Part shown: positions 1 through 8,741 of the stretch, one piece after another | Layout: each line of letters starts with the position of its first letter | How positions within the stretch are numbered: position 1 is the first letter of the stretch | Source of the DNA: Marinobacter maroccanus | GTDB taxonomy: Bacteria; Pseudomonadota; Gammaproteobacteria; Pseudomonadales; Oleiphilaceae | DNA length: 58,541 nucleotides | Direction: 5' to 3' | Assembly (NCBI RefSeq): GCF_002933275.1 | Contig: NZ_PSSX01000023.1 | Span: forward strand, 1-58,541 | Made by a program: the position numbers and the translations under genes | The notes under the pieces: model-generated | Seen by the model: only the letters and a program-made list of their open reading frames with translations | Told to the model about the DNA's origin: nothing | Databases searched by the model: none

Positions 1-144
1 AGTGCGGTCTATCGGATGAACACCAGTGTGCTGGAGGGAATGAACAACAAGATCAAGGTGATCAAGCGGATGGCTTATGGCTACCGGGACAACGATTACT
101 TCTTCCTAAAGATAAAAGCAGCGCTTCCCGGTAAAGCGCGATGA
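1..144 (+). CDS. ISL3-family transposase, C-terminal fragment
   Basis: The first 47 codons of the window are open in frame 1 and end at TGA. The peptide contains the block NTSVLEGMNNKIKVIKRMAYG followed by a GYRDNDYFFLKI-like tail, the typical C-terminal end of DDE transposases of the ISL3 (IS204/IS1001/IS1096/IS1165) family, where the last catalytic Glu lies in the LEGMNNK segment. The gene is cut by the window edge, so it cannot be said whether the copy is intact. In the full protein this domain would catalyse cut-and-paste transposition. Family call is secure; element identity is unknown. Confidence 0.85.
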   Translation, partial: SAVYRMNTSVLEGMNNKIKVIKRMAYGYRDNDYFFLKIKAALPGKAR

Positions 145-190
145 ACCTTTTTTTTGGGATGCCCGACATGAGTCAGAGACGAACAATCAA

Positions 191-204
191 CATATCGAAG
201 AGCC
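191..204. repeat. Candidate right inverted-repeat tip of the ISL3-type element
   Basis: The sequence CATATCGAAGAGCC ends with the complement of GGCTCTTCG, similar to terminal repeats of several ISL3-family elements. It lies about 50 bp after the transposase stop, a normal distance. Without the left end or an empty site the boundary is tentative. Confidence 0.3.
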
Positions 205-410
205 GCCACACCCAAGGACTCTTGCAGCAATGCAGAGGCTCACATTATCGGGACAAACATAAAGTTTGAGGATGGTTGACGACGCTCAGATAGCCAAAGG
301 GGGCATGCGTGTAGCGGAGGAAAGGTGGCTAAAAAGCAGGGGTTTTCCCGCCTTACGCGTGGCTAGATGGGGTTCTTGCTTGAACTAAACGGCATAACTA
401 ATAGCAACGC

Positions 411-443
411 AAAAACGCCGCACTCGTTAGAGCGCGGCGTTTT
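411..443 (-). terminator. Intrinsic terminator of the acylase gene
   Basis: A 10-bp stem AAAACGCCGC / GCGGCGTTTT encloses a 12-nt loop. Read on the minus strand it ends in GCGGCGTTTTT, and it sits 17 bp beyond the acylase stop codon. The plus-strand reading has four T, so weak bidirectional action is possible. Confidence 0.8.
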
Positions 444-459
444 CATCCTGGTTTGAGTC

Positions 460-3126
460 TTAATCTGAAGAAATAACAGTCTCGCCCTGCGGCAACAGGT
501 TCGCCTGAATATCTTCCTCAGTGAAGAACAACTGGCGGTAGTCCTTGTTGGAATACTGCTCGCTCTGATCACTAAAGAATGGTGACATGGCGTCCGTAGA
601 CTGGGAATAACTCACAAGGCCATAAGCCTCCGGACCATTGTCCGTGAATTCCAGCCCGAAGTGCCAGCTGGTACCTCTAGCCATCAGCCAGCCATCAATG
701 CCATCAGATCCGTCTGACAGCCCTGCAGTGTTATCGATGGTTGACGGTGCAATCCTCGGGAATCGGGTATCTTCCAGGAACGGATCTGTCACAACACCGA
801 TCGCATTAAAGGCGCCGTCAATGTTGCCATCGCCACCGTGCCAGGGGATTGGCTGAGTCTGGAAAACGGGTGTCCCGCCGGAGCCAGGAACAACACCGCC
901 AGAAGCTCGATAATATTGCAGGTCGCCCAGTGCATCAGTCGGCAAAATGCCCTGAGACTGCAAAGCAGTCACGCCATCGGCAAGCGCGAGAAGCATGGTG
1001 TCGCTCGCTGTCCCTGCATTCTCTTCGGATGGATCCGCAGGCGTGCCTACAGGATCGGCCGGGCTGAATGGCGTAGTTAGATCTGAATCCAGATCGTTTC
1101 GGTAATTAGCCATGAACAGCCGGAAAATATGAGCACCCACGCTATCCCGATTGTACAGGCCATCCCAAGTGCTTAGCGATTGGCACCAGGAAGACAGATC
1201 GACGCCATTCACTGCCGTAGTGCCAATGGCATCGCAGCGCTGCAGAAGTTCCGGCAGGAATTGCTCTGCATACCATGCGCGGTTGTTCCAGATCACTCCA
1301 ATCAACTCCTCTGCACTGAACTTTCCGTCCTGTCCAGCCGGAAGCGGCGCATCCGGAAAGCCCGGTTCCATCAGATTCTGCAGCATCTTGATACCAAGGC
1401 GGGTACGGGGATTGATTGGCGCCTTTTCATCGCCGAACAGGGGCGAGAAACCCGTCAGGAACTCGTCCGGGTTGGTTGACCAATAGCTACTGTTGGAGTT
1501 CTGTACCCAATCCGATCTAACCAGTTTTGGCTTCTGGTCATAAGGCACCAAAGGACCACAAGCGGTATCCACCCAGTCCTCCTGGGAGAGTCTGCCGTCG
1601 AGCAAGGTAACGCCCTGGTCAAAGAGGCCAGCGTATGCTGCACTGCCTGCCCTTCTGAAGTTCACAAGCGCGATGGCTTTCTCGGAAAGGTTCGGCACCG
1701 AACTGCTGTCGATGTAGAACGCATTACCCTGGTCATCCGTATAGGTGGTGTTGGTCCACAGGGTTGAGCCGCAGTTCTGGAAGACACTCTGGAACTCTTC
1801 AAGGTTGCTGGCTCGGCTCATGCCCAACCAGGTGTCCAGAAGCCCCCCAGTGTTGGCATTGGCATCACGATAGGTGTGAGCCACCATCGAGGAAGTGTTC
1901 AGCGCACCATTGTCGCCCCAGGCCGGCAGCTGACCACTCACAGCGTTCGCCGCGATCATCGGGCCATACTCGGAGAAATAGAAGGTTCTTTTCAGTACAA
2001 CTGTCTGAGGCCCCAAATCGACCTCGATTTGATAGGTCTCGGTTGTAATCGGCTTCTCAACTCCATCTTTGACGTAGGTAAGATTATCTCCATCCTTGAG
2101 TACCAGCTCATACCAGGTAAATCGGCGACTGGTCGTCACCGTGTGGGACCAGGCAAGATTCTCATTGAAATTGATCAACGGGATCGCCGTACCCAGAAGG
2201 CCGGCGCCATGAACATTCAGGTAACCCGGCACGGTCATCTGAACCTCGTAGAGGCGCCGATGTCCTGTGTAAGGGAAGTGGGGGTTCGCCAAGAGAGCGC
2301 CCCGGCCCTGCTCGGTCAACTCGCCACCAATACCCCAAGCGTTACTGGCAAGGCCCATATCCGCGAAATTGGTCTGTGATTTCGCGCCAGCCTCTGCGGT
2401 AGCCACAACGCTCTTGAGAAGTTTGTTTACTTCCTCAACATTGGTCACCGAGTTTACCGGTGTCGGAGCCGGACTCTCTCCCGGAGGGACTGCGAGGAAA
2501 ACCGCCCCTGTGGCGAACAGCGCACCACTGGCGTACTGACCAACGATGCGATAATGAGCCAGCAGATCCACCGGTGTTATCGGTTTAACCCAGTCCTGAT
2601 CCGCACATTCCGCAGGGAACTGAGAAGAATCCGTTTCATTAACGTAACGGTTGTAACCCTCAGTGAAACCCTCAATCAGCGCACGGCTCTCCGGGCTCAG
2701 GTTGGGGAACTCGGCCTCAGCGCCAGCATAAATCTGTTGGGCCTTGTAGCTGAAGTCATTGACTATATTGATACCGACGCCAAATCCCGCATCAGGTCCC
2801 GGTCCAAAATACTTTGCTCTCTCGCTTCGGGCCTTAACTACGGCCTCTGCCAGCATACAAACGTTGTCCTGAGCTTGAGCATAACCGTGCCCGAAAGCCG
2901 CAGATTTCAGGTCGTCAGCGACAATGTGAGGAACGCCGCCCGTAGTTCGACGGATGGTCGCCTCTAGCTGACCATCCGAGGGAAAGAGATTGGGGTCCAC
3001 CTCTGTCTGTGAGGGTCCAGAAGAGTCATTGTCGCTATCAAAACAGCCCGCCAGCAAAGTACTGCCAAGCAGGGCGACGGTGAGACTGAGGGCATGCCTG
3101 CCACTCGGGGTTTTCCTGAGTTTCAT
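460..3126 (-). CDS. Penicillin acylase family lipoprotein (Ntn-hydrolase)
   Basis: An 888-residue N-terminal-nucleophile amidohydrolase of the penicillin acylase / acyl-homoserine-lactone acylase superfamily. A lipoprotein signal ends at LLAGC (Cys28), so the precursor should be anchored in an envelope membrane facing the periplasm. The family hallmark SNAWGIGG begins at about Ser261, the expected autocatalytic cleavage point and catalytic nucleophile that separates alpha and beta chains; the downstream NENLAWSHT segment fits the active-site region. An upstream in-frame GTG exists 8 codons earlier, but the ATG at 3126 has AAGGA nine bases before it and starts directly into the signal peptide. 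Members cleave amide bonds of beta-lactams, aculeacin, or long-chain AHLs; the substrate cannot be read from sequence. Monocistronic, with its own terminator. Confidence 0.88.
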   Translation of the reverse strand: MKLRKTPSGRHALSLTVALLGSTLLAGCFDSDNDSSGPSQTEVDPNLFPSDGQLEATIRRTTGGVPHIVADDLKSAAFGHGYAQAQDNVCMLAEAVVKARSERAKYFGPGPDAGFGVGINIVNDFSYKAQQIYAGAEAEFPNLSPESRALIEGFTEGYNRYVNETDSSQFPAECADQDWVKPITPVDLLAHYRIVGQYASGALFATGAVFLAVPPGESPAPTPVNSVTNVEEVNKLLKSVVATAEAGAKSQTNFADMGLASNAWGIGGELTEQGRGALLANPHFPYTGHRRLYEVQMTVPGYLNVHGAGLLGTAIPLINFNENLAWSHTVTTSRRFTWYELVLKDGDNLTYVKDGVEKPITTETYQIEVDLGPQTVVLKRTFYFSEYGPMIAANAVSGQLPAWGDNGALNTSSMVAHTYRDANANTGGLLDTWLGMSRASNLEEFQSVFQNCGSTLWTNTTYTDDQGNAFYIDSSSVPNLSEKAIALVNFRRAGSAAYAGLFDQGVTLLDGRLSQEDWVDTACGPLVPYDQKPKLVRSDWVQNSNSSYWSTNPDEFLTGFSPLFGDEKAPINPRTRLGIKMLQNLMEPGFPDAPLPAGQDGKFSAEELIGVIWNNRAWYAEQFLPELLQRCDAIGTTAVNGVDLSSWCQSLSTWDGLYNRDSVGAHIFRLFMANYRNDLDSDLTTPFSPADPVGTPADPSEENAGTASDTMLLALADGVTALQSQGILPTDALGDLQYYRASGGVVPGSGGTPVFQTQPIPWHGGDGNIDGAFNAIGVVTDPFLEDTRFPRIAPSTIDNTAGLSDGSDGIDGWLMARGTSWHFGLEFTDNGPEAYGLVSYSQSTDAMSPFFSDQSEQYSNKDYRQLFFTEEDIQANLLPQGETVISSD

Positions 3127-3243
3127 AGTGTTGTCCTTGTATTTGTTCACTACGGTTCCACCGCTTCCGGTGACATTTATAAAACTAGCAGAGCCCTCCT
3201 TTTCAGCCAGACAAAACTGAACACTTATTCACGTTATTTTCTT

Positions 3244-4365
3244 CTAAAGAAAGTGATCGTTATCAGCCCCAAGCATTTTCCCGATCCGGGACGTTTCCGA
3301 TGGCGTTTTTTCGAACTTGATCGGGAACCCGATCTGCGGCTGTAGAGTGCCGTCTCCCCTGTCAACGCCAATCACCATGTCCCTGGCCTTCAGCTGTGGA
3401 TGTTCGGCGGCCTCCGAAATGGTCAGAACCGGTTCCACGCAGGCATCCTGATCAGCAAAAACCTCCTGCCAATCGGCCAGCGGTTTCGCAGCAATTTTTT
3501 CCTTGATGGCGGCTTTGAGTTGCTGCTGATGCTCGGGCTTCTGGCTCATGGCGAGGCTTTTCATGTCCGGTATTCCGAGGGTGTCGCACAGGCGAGCGGA
3601 GAACTGGGGTTCGAGGCTGCCCACCGAGAGCCAGCGACCGTCGCTGGTCTGGTAGTAGTCGTAGAATGAGCCACCGTTGAGCAATGCGCTCTCTGGCTTC
3701 TGCTCCTCGCCACCCGCCAGGCAGGCCGCCCCGGCCATGGCATTCAGTGCAAAGGCGGCATCGGTCATGCTGATATCTACGAACTGCCCTTCTCCGGTCT
3801 GCTGCCGATGGATTACAGCAGCCAGGATACCCATAACGGCATGGTGGGAGCCGCCTGCCACATCCGCTATCTGGATACCCATGGGTGGCGGGCCGCTGTC
3901 GGCCCGGCCACAGTGGCTGCTGACGCCCGCCAGGGAGAGATAATTGATGTCATGGCCTGCGCGGTCCTTGTAGGGGCCGGTCTGGCCATAACCGGTGATG
4001 GAGCAGTATATGAGGCGGGGGTTTACGGCCTTCAGGGCCTCATAACCAATGCCAAGCCGGTCCATCACGCCCGGGCGAAACTGCTCAATAACAACGTCGT
4101 AGTCTTTGACCAGTTCCAGAACTTTCTCCCGGCTCCCCTGCTCTTTGAGGTTGAGCCCGAGAGACTTCTTACCACGGTTCAGAAAACCGTGGGCGGTGCT
4201 CACGCCCGCATCGTGAGGTGGCATTACCCGGGTCAGATCCACTCGGCCCGGTGCTTCCACACGCAATACATCTGCCCCCATGTCTGCCAGCAGCATGGTG
4301 GCGTAGGGGCCGGGCAACAAGGTACTGAAATCCAGAACTTTCAGGGACGTCAGAGGACCCGCCAT
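3244..4365 (-). CDS. Family III CoA-transferase fold protein, probable alpha-methylacyl-CoA racemase
   Basis: A 373-residue CaiB/BaiF-type enzyme. The N-terminal LDFSTLLPGPYATMLLADMGADV block and EQFRPGVMDRLG are family signatures. AGHDINYLSLAGV (His138) and IADVAGGS (Asp168) match the catalytic His/Asp region of alpha-methylacyl-CoA racemases better than the transferase branch, where an Asp carries the covalent CoA. It would epimerise 2-methyl-branched acyl-CoAs so that beta-oxidation can proceed, as in isoprenoid or branched-chain fatty acid breakdown. The start at 4365 is preceded by AAGGAGA; a longer open frame upstream lacks such a site. Divergent from an AraC-type regulator, which suggests local control. 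A CoA transferase role cannot be excluded. Confidence 0.85.
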   Translation of the reverse strand: MAGPLTSLKVLDFSTLLPGPYATMLLADMGADVLRVEAPGRVDLTRVMPPHDAGVSTAHGFLNRGKKSLGLNLKEQGSREKVLELVKDYDVVIEQFRPGVMDRLGIGYEALKAVNPRLIYCSITGYGQTGPYKDRAGHDINYLSLAGVSSHCGRADSGPPPMGIQIADVAGGSHHAVMGILAAVIHRQQTGEGQFVDISMTDAAFALNAMAGAACLAGGEEQKPESALLNGGSFYDYYQTSDGRWLSVGSLEPQFSARLCDTLGIPDMKSLAMSQKPEHQQQLKAAIKEKIAAKPLADWQEVFADQDACVEPVLTISEAAEHPQLKARDMVIGVDRGDGTLQPQIGFPIKFEKTPSETSRIGKMLGADNDHFL

Positions 4366-4560
4366 GATGATCTCCTTTTTATTCTCAGAGTTGTCGCAAC
4401 AGCGTTCGTTTCCTTCATGCTGCCCGGTTTTGCCAATGGGGCCAACTGCCGGTTCCGTCATTCCGATTGGCCGTTTCTACCAGCTCGACCGAACGGCTTC
4501 GGTTGCATTGTTCTGCCGGGGTTTTATGATGGGTTTCGTTTTTATGGAATGGCGAGCGTG
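4366..4560. promoter_or_regulatory. Divergent intergenic region between racemase and AraC gene
   Basis: About 195 bp separate the two start codons and must hold both promoters. A short dyad GTTG-TCG-CAAC lies at about 4391-4401. I could not pick confident -35/-10 pairs or a clear regulator repeat here. Confidence 0.4.
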
Positions 4561-5580
4561 ATGTCCGATCTGACGGTTTCGAAGCACTTTGTTCAGGCTG
4601 CCCTTGTGGGTGCCGAGAGACTTGGTTTTGATACCCGCGAAATGCTTCGGGAAGCAGGAATCTCTCCCGATCTGTTACGTATCGAGATGGCCCGGGTCAG
4701 CAGTGACCAGTTCAGTCATCTGATGCAGGTGCTCTGGAACCGGATGGGAGATGAATTCATGGGGCTGGGGCCCAGACGGGCCCGAACAGGGACTTTTGCC
4801 ACCATGTGTGCGCTGGTGATTGACTGCCCCAACCTGGAGTCGGTCTACAGGCAAGCCTTTCAGTTCTCCCGCCTGTTTGAGCCCATGGTGTCGATGGAAC
4901 TCGAGATTGGCGAAGACAAGGCTCAACTGGTGGCCCGAATGGAGGGCGAGATCAACGACCCGAGCTTTTTCCTGCGGGAGAGCATTCTGGTGATCTGGCA
5001 CCGCCTGGGCAGCTGGCTGATCGGCCAACCCATCGAGCTGGAGAAGGCCGAGTTTAATTACCCCAGGCCGGCCCATGGCGACGAGTACCGGCACATTTTT
5101 CACTGCCCTCTGGCGTTCGAATCCGACAAGATCGCCCTTACCTTCGACAAGCGCTTCCTGTCGGCGCCAGTGATCCGGGACAAGCCGGAGATGCGGCAGT
5201 TCCTGAAGACCTCCCCGGCCGACCTGCTATCCCGCCCAGACGAGAGCAATACATTTACAGGACGCATCCGGGCTCTGATCGGCAGGGATTTTTCGAAGCC
5301 GTTGCCGGATTTTGAATGGATTGCCGCAGAACTACACACCAGCCCGCAGACACTGCGGCGTAGGCTGAAGCAGGAGAATACCTCGTTCCAGGAAATCAAG
5401 GATCTGTTGCGGCGGGATATGGCGATCTACTACCTGAGCCGACAGGAACTTCCCATTAACGACATCGCCGCCAAGGTCGGTTTCACCGAGCCATCAACCT
5501 TTCACCGGGCCTTCAAGAAGTGGACCGGGGTAACACCCGGTGCATATCGCGAAGGCGAGCGCGGAGACCTCTCGAATTGA
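4561..5580 (+). CDS. AraC-family transcriptional regulator (arabinose-binding-like N domain)
   Basis: A 339-residue regulator with an N-terminal ligand domain of the PF12625 type (residues about 20-210) and a C-terminal AraC/XylS double helix-turn-helix (about 235-335), including LPINDIAAKVGFTEPSTFHR and AFKKWTGVTPGAYR. Such proteins commonly sense fatty acyl or other lipid-derived ligands and act on adjacent catabolic genes; here the divergent racemase-like gene is the obvious target. The frame stays open far upstream across the racemase, but that part is antisense. ATG 4561 is chosen; GTG 4558 and ATG 4549 are possible, and no strong Shine-Dalgarno decides between them. Confidence 0.88.
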   Translation: MSDLTVSKHFVQAALVGAERLGFDTREMLREAGISPDLLRIEMARVSSDQFSHLMQVLWNRMGDEFMGLGPRRARTGTFATMCALVIDCPNLESVYRQAFQFSRLFEPMVSMELEIGEDKAQLVARMEGEINDPSFFLRESILVIWHRLGSWLIGQPIELEKAEFNYPRPAHGDEYRHIFHCPLAFESDKIALTFDKRFLSAPVIRDKPEMRQFLKTSPADLLSRPDESNTFTGRIRALIGRDFSKPLPDFEWIAAELHTSPQTLRRRLKQENTSFQEIKDLLRRDMAIYYLSRQELPINDIAAKVGFTEPSTFHRAFKKWTGVTPGAYREGERGDLSN

Positions 5581-5581
5581 C

Positions 5582-6436
5582 TCAGGATCCCGAGGGGGTC
5601 TGGAGCGTACGGATCAGTTGCCCCAGCGTCTCGGCGATTTCCTGGGCCCGCTCACGGTTGGCGGCCAACTGTAACAGACGGGAACCGTCTCTGGGATCGT
5701 AGACCCAGCAGGTTGAAACAGCCGCCTCGCAACGCCACTCAACCCTGGGATTGATACCAAACACCGACATTGGCTCCGTGCTTCGCAGTATCCGGCCGTC
5801 CTCGGCGCGCTTGATTTCCTGAATCTGTATCTCGTCTCCCTGCGTTCCAATGCGATATTCCGCATCCGCCGGTCGGTCGAGCCGCACCACCGCCTGATCA
5901 CGGCGCCAGCCGGCCAGTTCGAGCAGACTGTTGATATGAAGCGTCAAAGCCTCCCGGTCTGAATCTGCCAGGTATAGCTTGCGCAAGGACTCAATACGGC
6001 CTTCACCCGCAGGCTCAATGACCGCGACCTGCTCACTCTCACCGGCTGCCTGAGGCGCCAGAGCGTTCTGCTTTCTGGTCTTTTCAATAGAGGTGATCAG
6101 CTGCAGGGATTTCTGATAATGGGCACCCTCGGCGCCGGCGCGGCTCACATAGGTTTCAAGAGCAGATTGGGCTTCGTTCAGGTGAGAAGACTGCAGCATC
6201 ACCCGGCCCCGGTAAAAAAAGTAATCGGCTGGTTTTTCCCCTTCCAGTTGCTGTAAGCGGTTCAGATATTCGGCAGCCTCGCCCCAATTCTCGGCAACAA
6301 CGGCCTCCTCGGTAGCCAACATCAATCTGCGGGTTTCGTGCTCGGGCGCCAGCGCCAGCGCGGGTCCCGCCAGGAGCATGGAAGCCAATACGGCTCCAAG
6401 GGCAAAACAGCGACCTGTTCCAAATAATACTGCCAT
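5582..6436 (-). CDS. Secreted protein with TPR-like N-terminal half, function unknown
   Basis: 284 residues. A Sec signal peptide (hydrophobic residues 10-30, AGPALALA cleavage region) is followed by helical segments with a TPR-like spacing (residues about 35-115, containing NWGEAAEYLNRLQQLEG and LNEAQSALETYVSRAG). The C-terminal half has beta-rich character with two Cys in WRCEAAVSTCWVYD that could form a disulfide in the periplasm. I do not recognise the family. It begins five bases after the rmuC stop with AGGAG upstream, so it is almost certainly cotranscribed with rmuC, and it ends two bases from the convergent AraC gene. Confidence 0.75.
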   Translation of the reverse strand: MAVLFGTGRCFALGAVLASMLLAGPALALAPEHETRRLMLATEEAVVAENWGEAAEYLNRLQQLEGEKPADYFFYRGRVMLQSSHLNEAQSALETYVSRAGAEGAHYQKSLQLITSIEKTRKQNALAPQAAGESEQVAVIEPAGEGRIESLRKLYLADSDREALTLHINSLLELAGWRRDQAVVRLDRPADAEYRIGTQGDEIQIQEIKRAEDGRILRSTEPMSVFGINPRVEWRCEAAVSTCWVYDPRDGSRLLQLAANRERAQEIAETLGQLIRTLQTPSGS

Positions 6437-6441
6437 GGCAT

Positions 6442-7917
6442 CTACTCCTGCTCGTTATCTGCACCAATCGCCTGTTCCGCTGAATCAGGCAGGTCGTTGT
6501 CCCCGGAATGATGGAAATCTTCAGTGTCGTCTACCTCAGCCTGATCCATGATTCCCTTCGGCAATTCCTTTTTCACCCTAACACCCAGCTCCACAAAGCG
6601 ATTCGCCTGGGAGATCAGGTTGCCGCGCCCGCGGGTCAGAGTATTCATTGCCGAATCATAGGTTCCTTGGGCGGTATGCAACTGCGTGCCCAGACGCTCC
6701 ATTGCCTCAACAAACACCCTGAGTTTGTCATAGACGGCGCTAGCCCGCTCGGCGATTTGCCGGGCGTTCTGGCTCTGGCGCTCGTACCGCCAGATGTTCT
6801 CAATGGTTCGCAGTGTTGCCAATAGCGTAGTTGGAGTTACCACAATAATCTTTCGCTCAAAGGCTTCTGCGAAAAGGTTCTCGTCCTGCTGAAATGCTGC
6901 CACAAAAGCAGGTTCTATCGGCATGAACAGTAGCACGAAATCCGGTGAATGGAGGCCGTGGAGCTGGCTGTAATCCTTTTCGCTGAGGGTACGGATGTGA
7001 TTTCTCACGGCCTCAACATGTTGCTTGAGAGCCTCCTCTTTGACCCCGGACTCCTCGTCTTCCGTCACCCACTGCTGGTAGGCCACCAGTGAGACCTTGG
7101 AATCGATAATCAGATTGCGACTGTCTGGCAGATGGACAATGACATCCGGCCGGTAAAGCTGGTTGTCGCTGTCGCGATAGCTGCCCTGGGTGTCATACTC
7201 CACCCCCTTACGCAGACCGGACTTTTCCAGTACCCGCTCAAGGATCAGCTCGCCCCAGTTGCCCTGAATCTTCTTGTCGCCCTTCAGCGCCCGGGTCAGA
7301 TTGGATGCTTCCTCGGTTATCTGACGGTTCAGGTCCTGCAGTGACTTGATCTCACTACGGAGCGCCTGACGGTCACGGGTTTCGGTGGTATAAACGTCCT
7401 CAACCCGTTTGCGGAAGTCCTGCAGCTGGTCCCTGAATGGATTGAGCAGAGTATCAAGGCTGGTGCGGGTCTGCTGGCTGAAACGCTCGCTTTTCTGCTC
7501 GAAAATCTTGTTGGCCAGATTCTCGAACTCCTGCTTCAAGGCATCACGGTTGCGTTCCAGAAGCTCCAGCTTCTCATTGGCGGATCGGCGCTCCTTATCA
7601 ATCGTCACTTCCTGTTCCCGGAGCGAAACACGGGCCTCGCCCAGCGCCCCGGAAAGCTCGTCCGCCTTTGCCTGCAGGCTCTGACGCTCTCCTTCCAGCT
7701 GCGCCAGGCGCTCTTTCCGGCTCTCCAGATCCGACTCAAGCCCGGCCAGCCGGTTTTCGAGGCTTGCGGCGTGCTGCCGCCAATGCTCGACGTCCTGCTC
7801 AAGACGACTACTCCTGCCCCAAAGCCCTTTCAGAATGACCAAAAGAATTAACACAACCATCAACCCCGCCATCAGATCAGGTCGGGACAAGATCAGTTCT
7901 GTGATGGCTTCAGGCAC
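6442..7917 (-). CDS. rmuC: RmuC family protein
   Basis: A 491-residue RmuC homologue. An N-terminal membrane segment (residues about 12-32) leads into a long coiled coil (about 35-190), followed by the nuclease-like core (about 200-420) with GNWGELILERVLEKSGLRKGVEYDTQ, RPDVIVHLPDSRNLIIDSKVS and IEPAFVAAFQQDENLF. The conserved D-(x)n-DSK residues fit the PD-(D/E)XK-like core of the family, which limits inversions and rearrangements in E. coli. The start codon is GTG at 7917 with AGGAG about 12 nt upstream. It heads a two-gene transcript with the secreted protein downstream. Confidence 0.95.
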   Translation of the reverse strand: MPEAITELILSRPDLMAGLMVVLILLVILKGLWGRSSRLEQDVEHWRQHAASLENRLAGLESDLESRKERLAQLEGERQSLQAKADELSGALGEARVSLREQEVTIDKERRSANEKLELLERNRDALKQEFENLANKIFEQKSERFSQQTRTSLDTLLNPFRDQLQDFRKRVEDVYTTETRDRQALRSEIKSLQDLNRQITEEASNLTRALKGDKKIQGNWGELILERVLEKSGLRKGVEYDTQGSYRDSDNQLYRPDVIVHLPDSRNLIIDSKVSLVAYQQWVTEDEESGVKEEALKQHVEAVRNHIRTLSEKDYSQLHGLHSPDFVLLFMPIEPAFVAAFQQDENLFAEAFERKIIVVTPTTLLATLRTIENIWRYERQSQNARQIAERASAVYDKLRVFVEAMERLGTQLHTAQGTYDSAMNTLTRGRGNLISQANRFVELGVRVKKELPKGIMDQAEVDDTEDFHHSGDNDLPDSAEQAIGADNEQE

Positions 7918-8205
7918 CTGGTACTACTCCTGTTGAGGTTCTGTGTTTGATTGAACAGTCAGCATTTCTCTGTTGCAGAACAGTCTACCCCACGAAAGGA
8001 ACCTTTTGCCCGGTGCACCGTCAATCTGATTGGCACCGCCGATAAGGACCTCGACTGTTTGGCAATATTTTAAAGCCCGGGCATCTGTCTCTGGACGGCC
8101 AACGTAATATCGTCTAAAAGGGTAAAATGTTCACCCGCCAAGTGGTTATTACCCTTTGTTAACCGCAAACCGGGCCCGAACCAGATCAGAAACGGATAAC
8201 AGATC

Positions 8206-8595
8206 ATGCTGAAAGAACTGTGGCGAAAACTGGAGGCGGAGTTTCTGCACAATGACTGCTCCGGCCAGGACCGCCAGGCAGGTTTGTTCGGCACCCGCTC
8301 GACCGCCAACAAGGAAGGATTCCGAATCCTTCCTCACATCACCCACACAGGCGAGTTTCACCTCGAGCGTCTTACCAATCTGCTGAAAGCCCGTTATGGC
8401 AAGAGTTTCGGGATGCCCTCCAGCAAATCTGAAAGTGACGAGGAAATCCGGGAACTGATCAGCTTTGCTGCTCGAATTCAGGACCAGGATGTACAGCGCG
8501 AACTTCTGCTGTTCTACCTCAATTGCTCGCCGGTTATTCAGGAATACCTGCGTGCTGAAACGGTTCTTGGTGACGGCCACTTTCTGTCACGGTAA
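8206..8595 (+). CDS. Small hypothetical protein
   Basis: 129 residues, soluble, mixed charge, predicted mostly helical, without signal peptide or membrane segment. The C-terminal part (IQDQDVQRELLLFYLNCSPVIQEYLRAETVL) looks like paired amphipathic helices. I do not recognise the family. It stands alone between the divergent rmuC gene (288 bp gap) and the retropepsin operon (146 bp gap). A weak GGATAAC site precedes the ATG. Codon use resembles the neighbours, which supports it being a real gene. Confidence 0.7.
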   Translation: MLKELWRKLEAEFLHNDCSGQDRQAGLFGTRSTANKEGFRILPHITHTGEFHLERLTNLLKARYGKSFGMPSSKSESDEEIRELISFAARIQDQDVQRELLLFYLNCSPVIQEYLRAETVLGDGHFLSR

Positions 8596-8741
8596 ACACT
8601 ACTGCCCCTTAACCATCTGTAAATCAACCACACAGGTTGGATGTTGTATACTCCCGTTCCGTATTAATTCGGTTTCACACGCACAGACCGTCACGGTAGC
8701 CCGAATTCGGGCGTGACAGGCTGCCAGCTCAGGGGTTCTTC

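Larger units (their letters stand above)
145..459. other. Gene-free stretch: possible IS right end, then unassigned DNA
   Basis: These 315 bases separate the transposase stop from the stop of the minus-strand acylase gene. The string CATATCGAAGAGCC at 191-204 would read GGCTCTTCG inward from the other strand, which resembles my recollection of ISL3-family inverted-repeat tips; the matching left end is outside the window. From 205 to about 410 I see no convincing gene, repeat or promoter. An intrinsic terminator closes the stretch at 412-443. Confidence 0.4.

Noticed and set aside
205..410. Small ORFs in the stretch after the IS end
   Set aside because: Frames are short, without ribosome sites or recognisable products.
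3808..4548. Long upstream extension of the AraC frame on the plus strand
   Set aside because: It is antisense to the racemase gene; the translation shows no AraC-like content before residue 1 of the chosen start.
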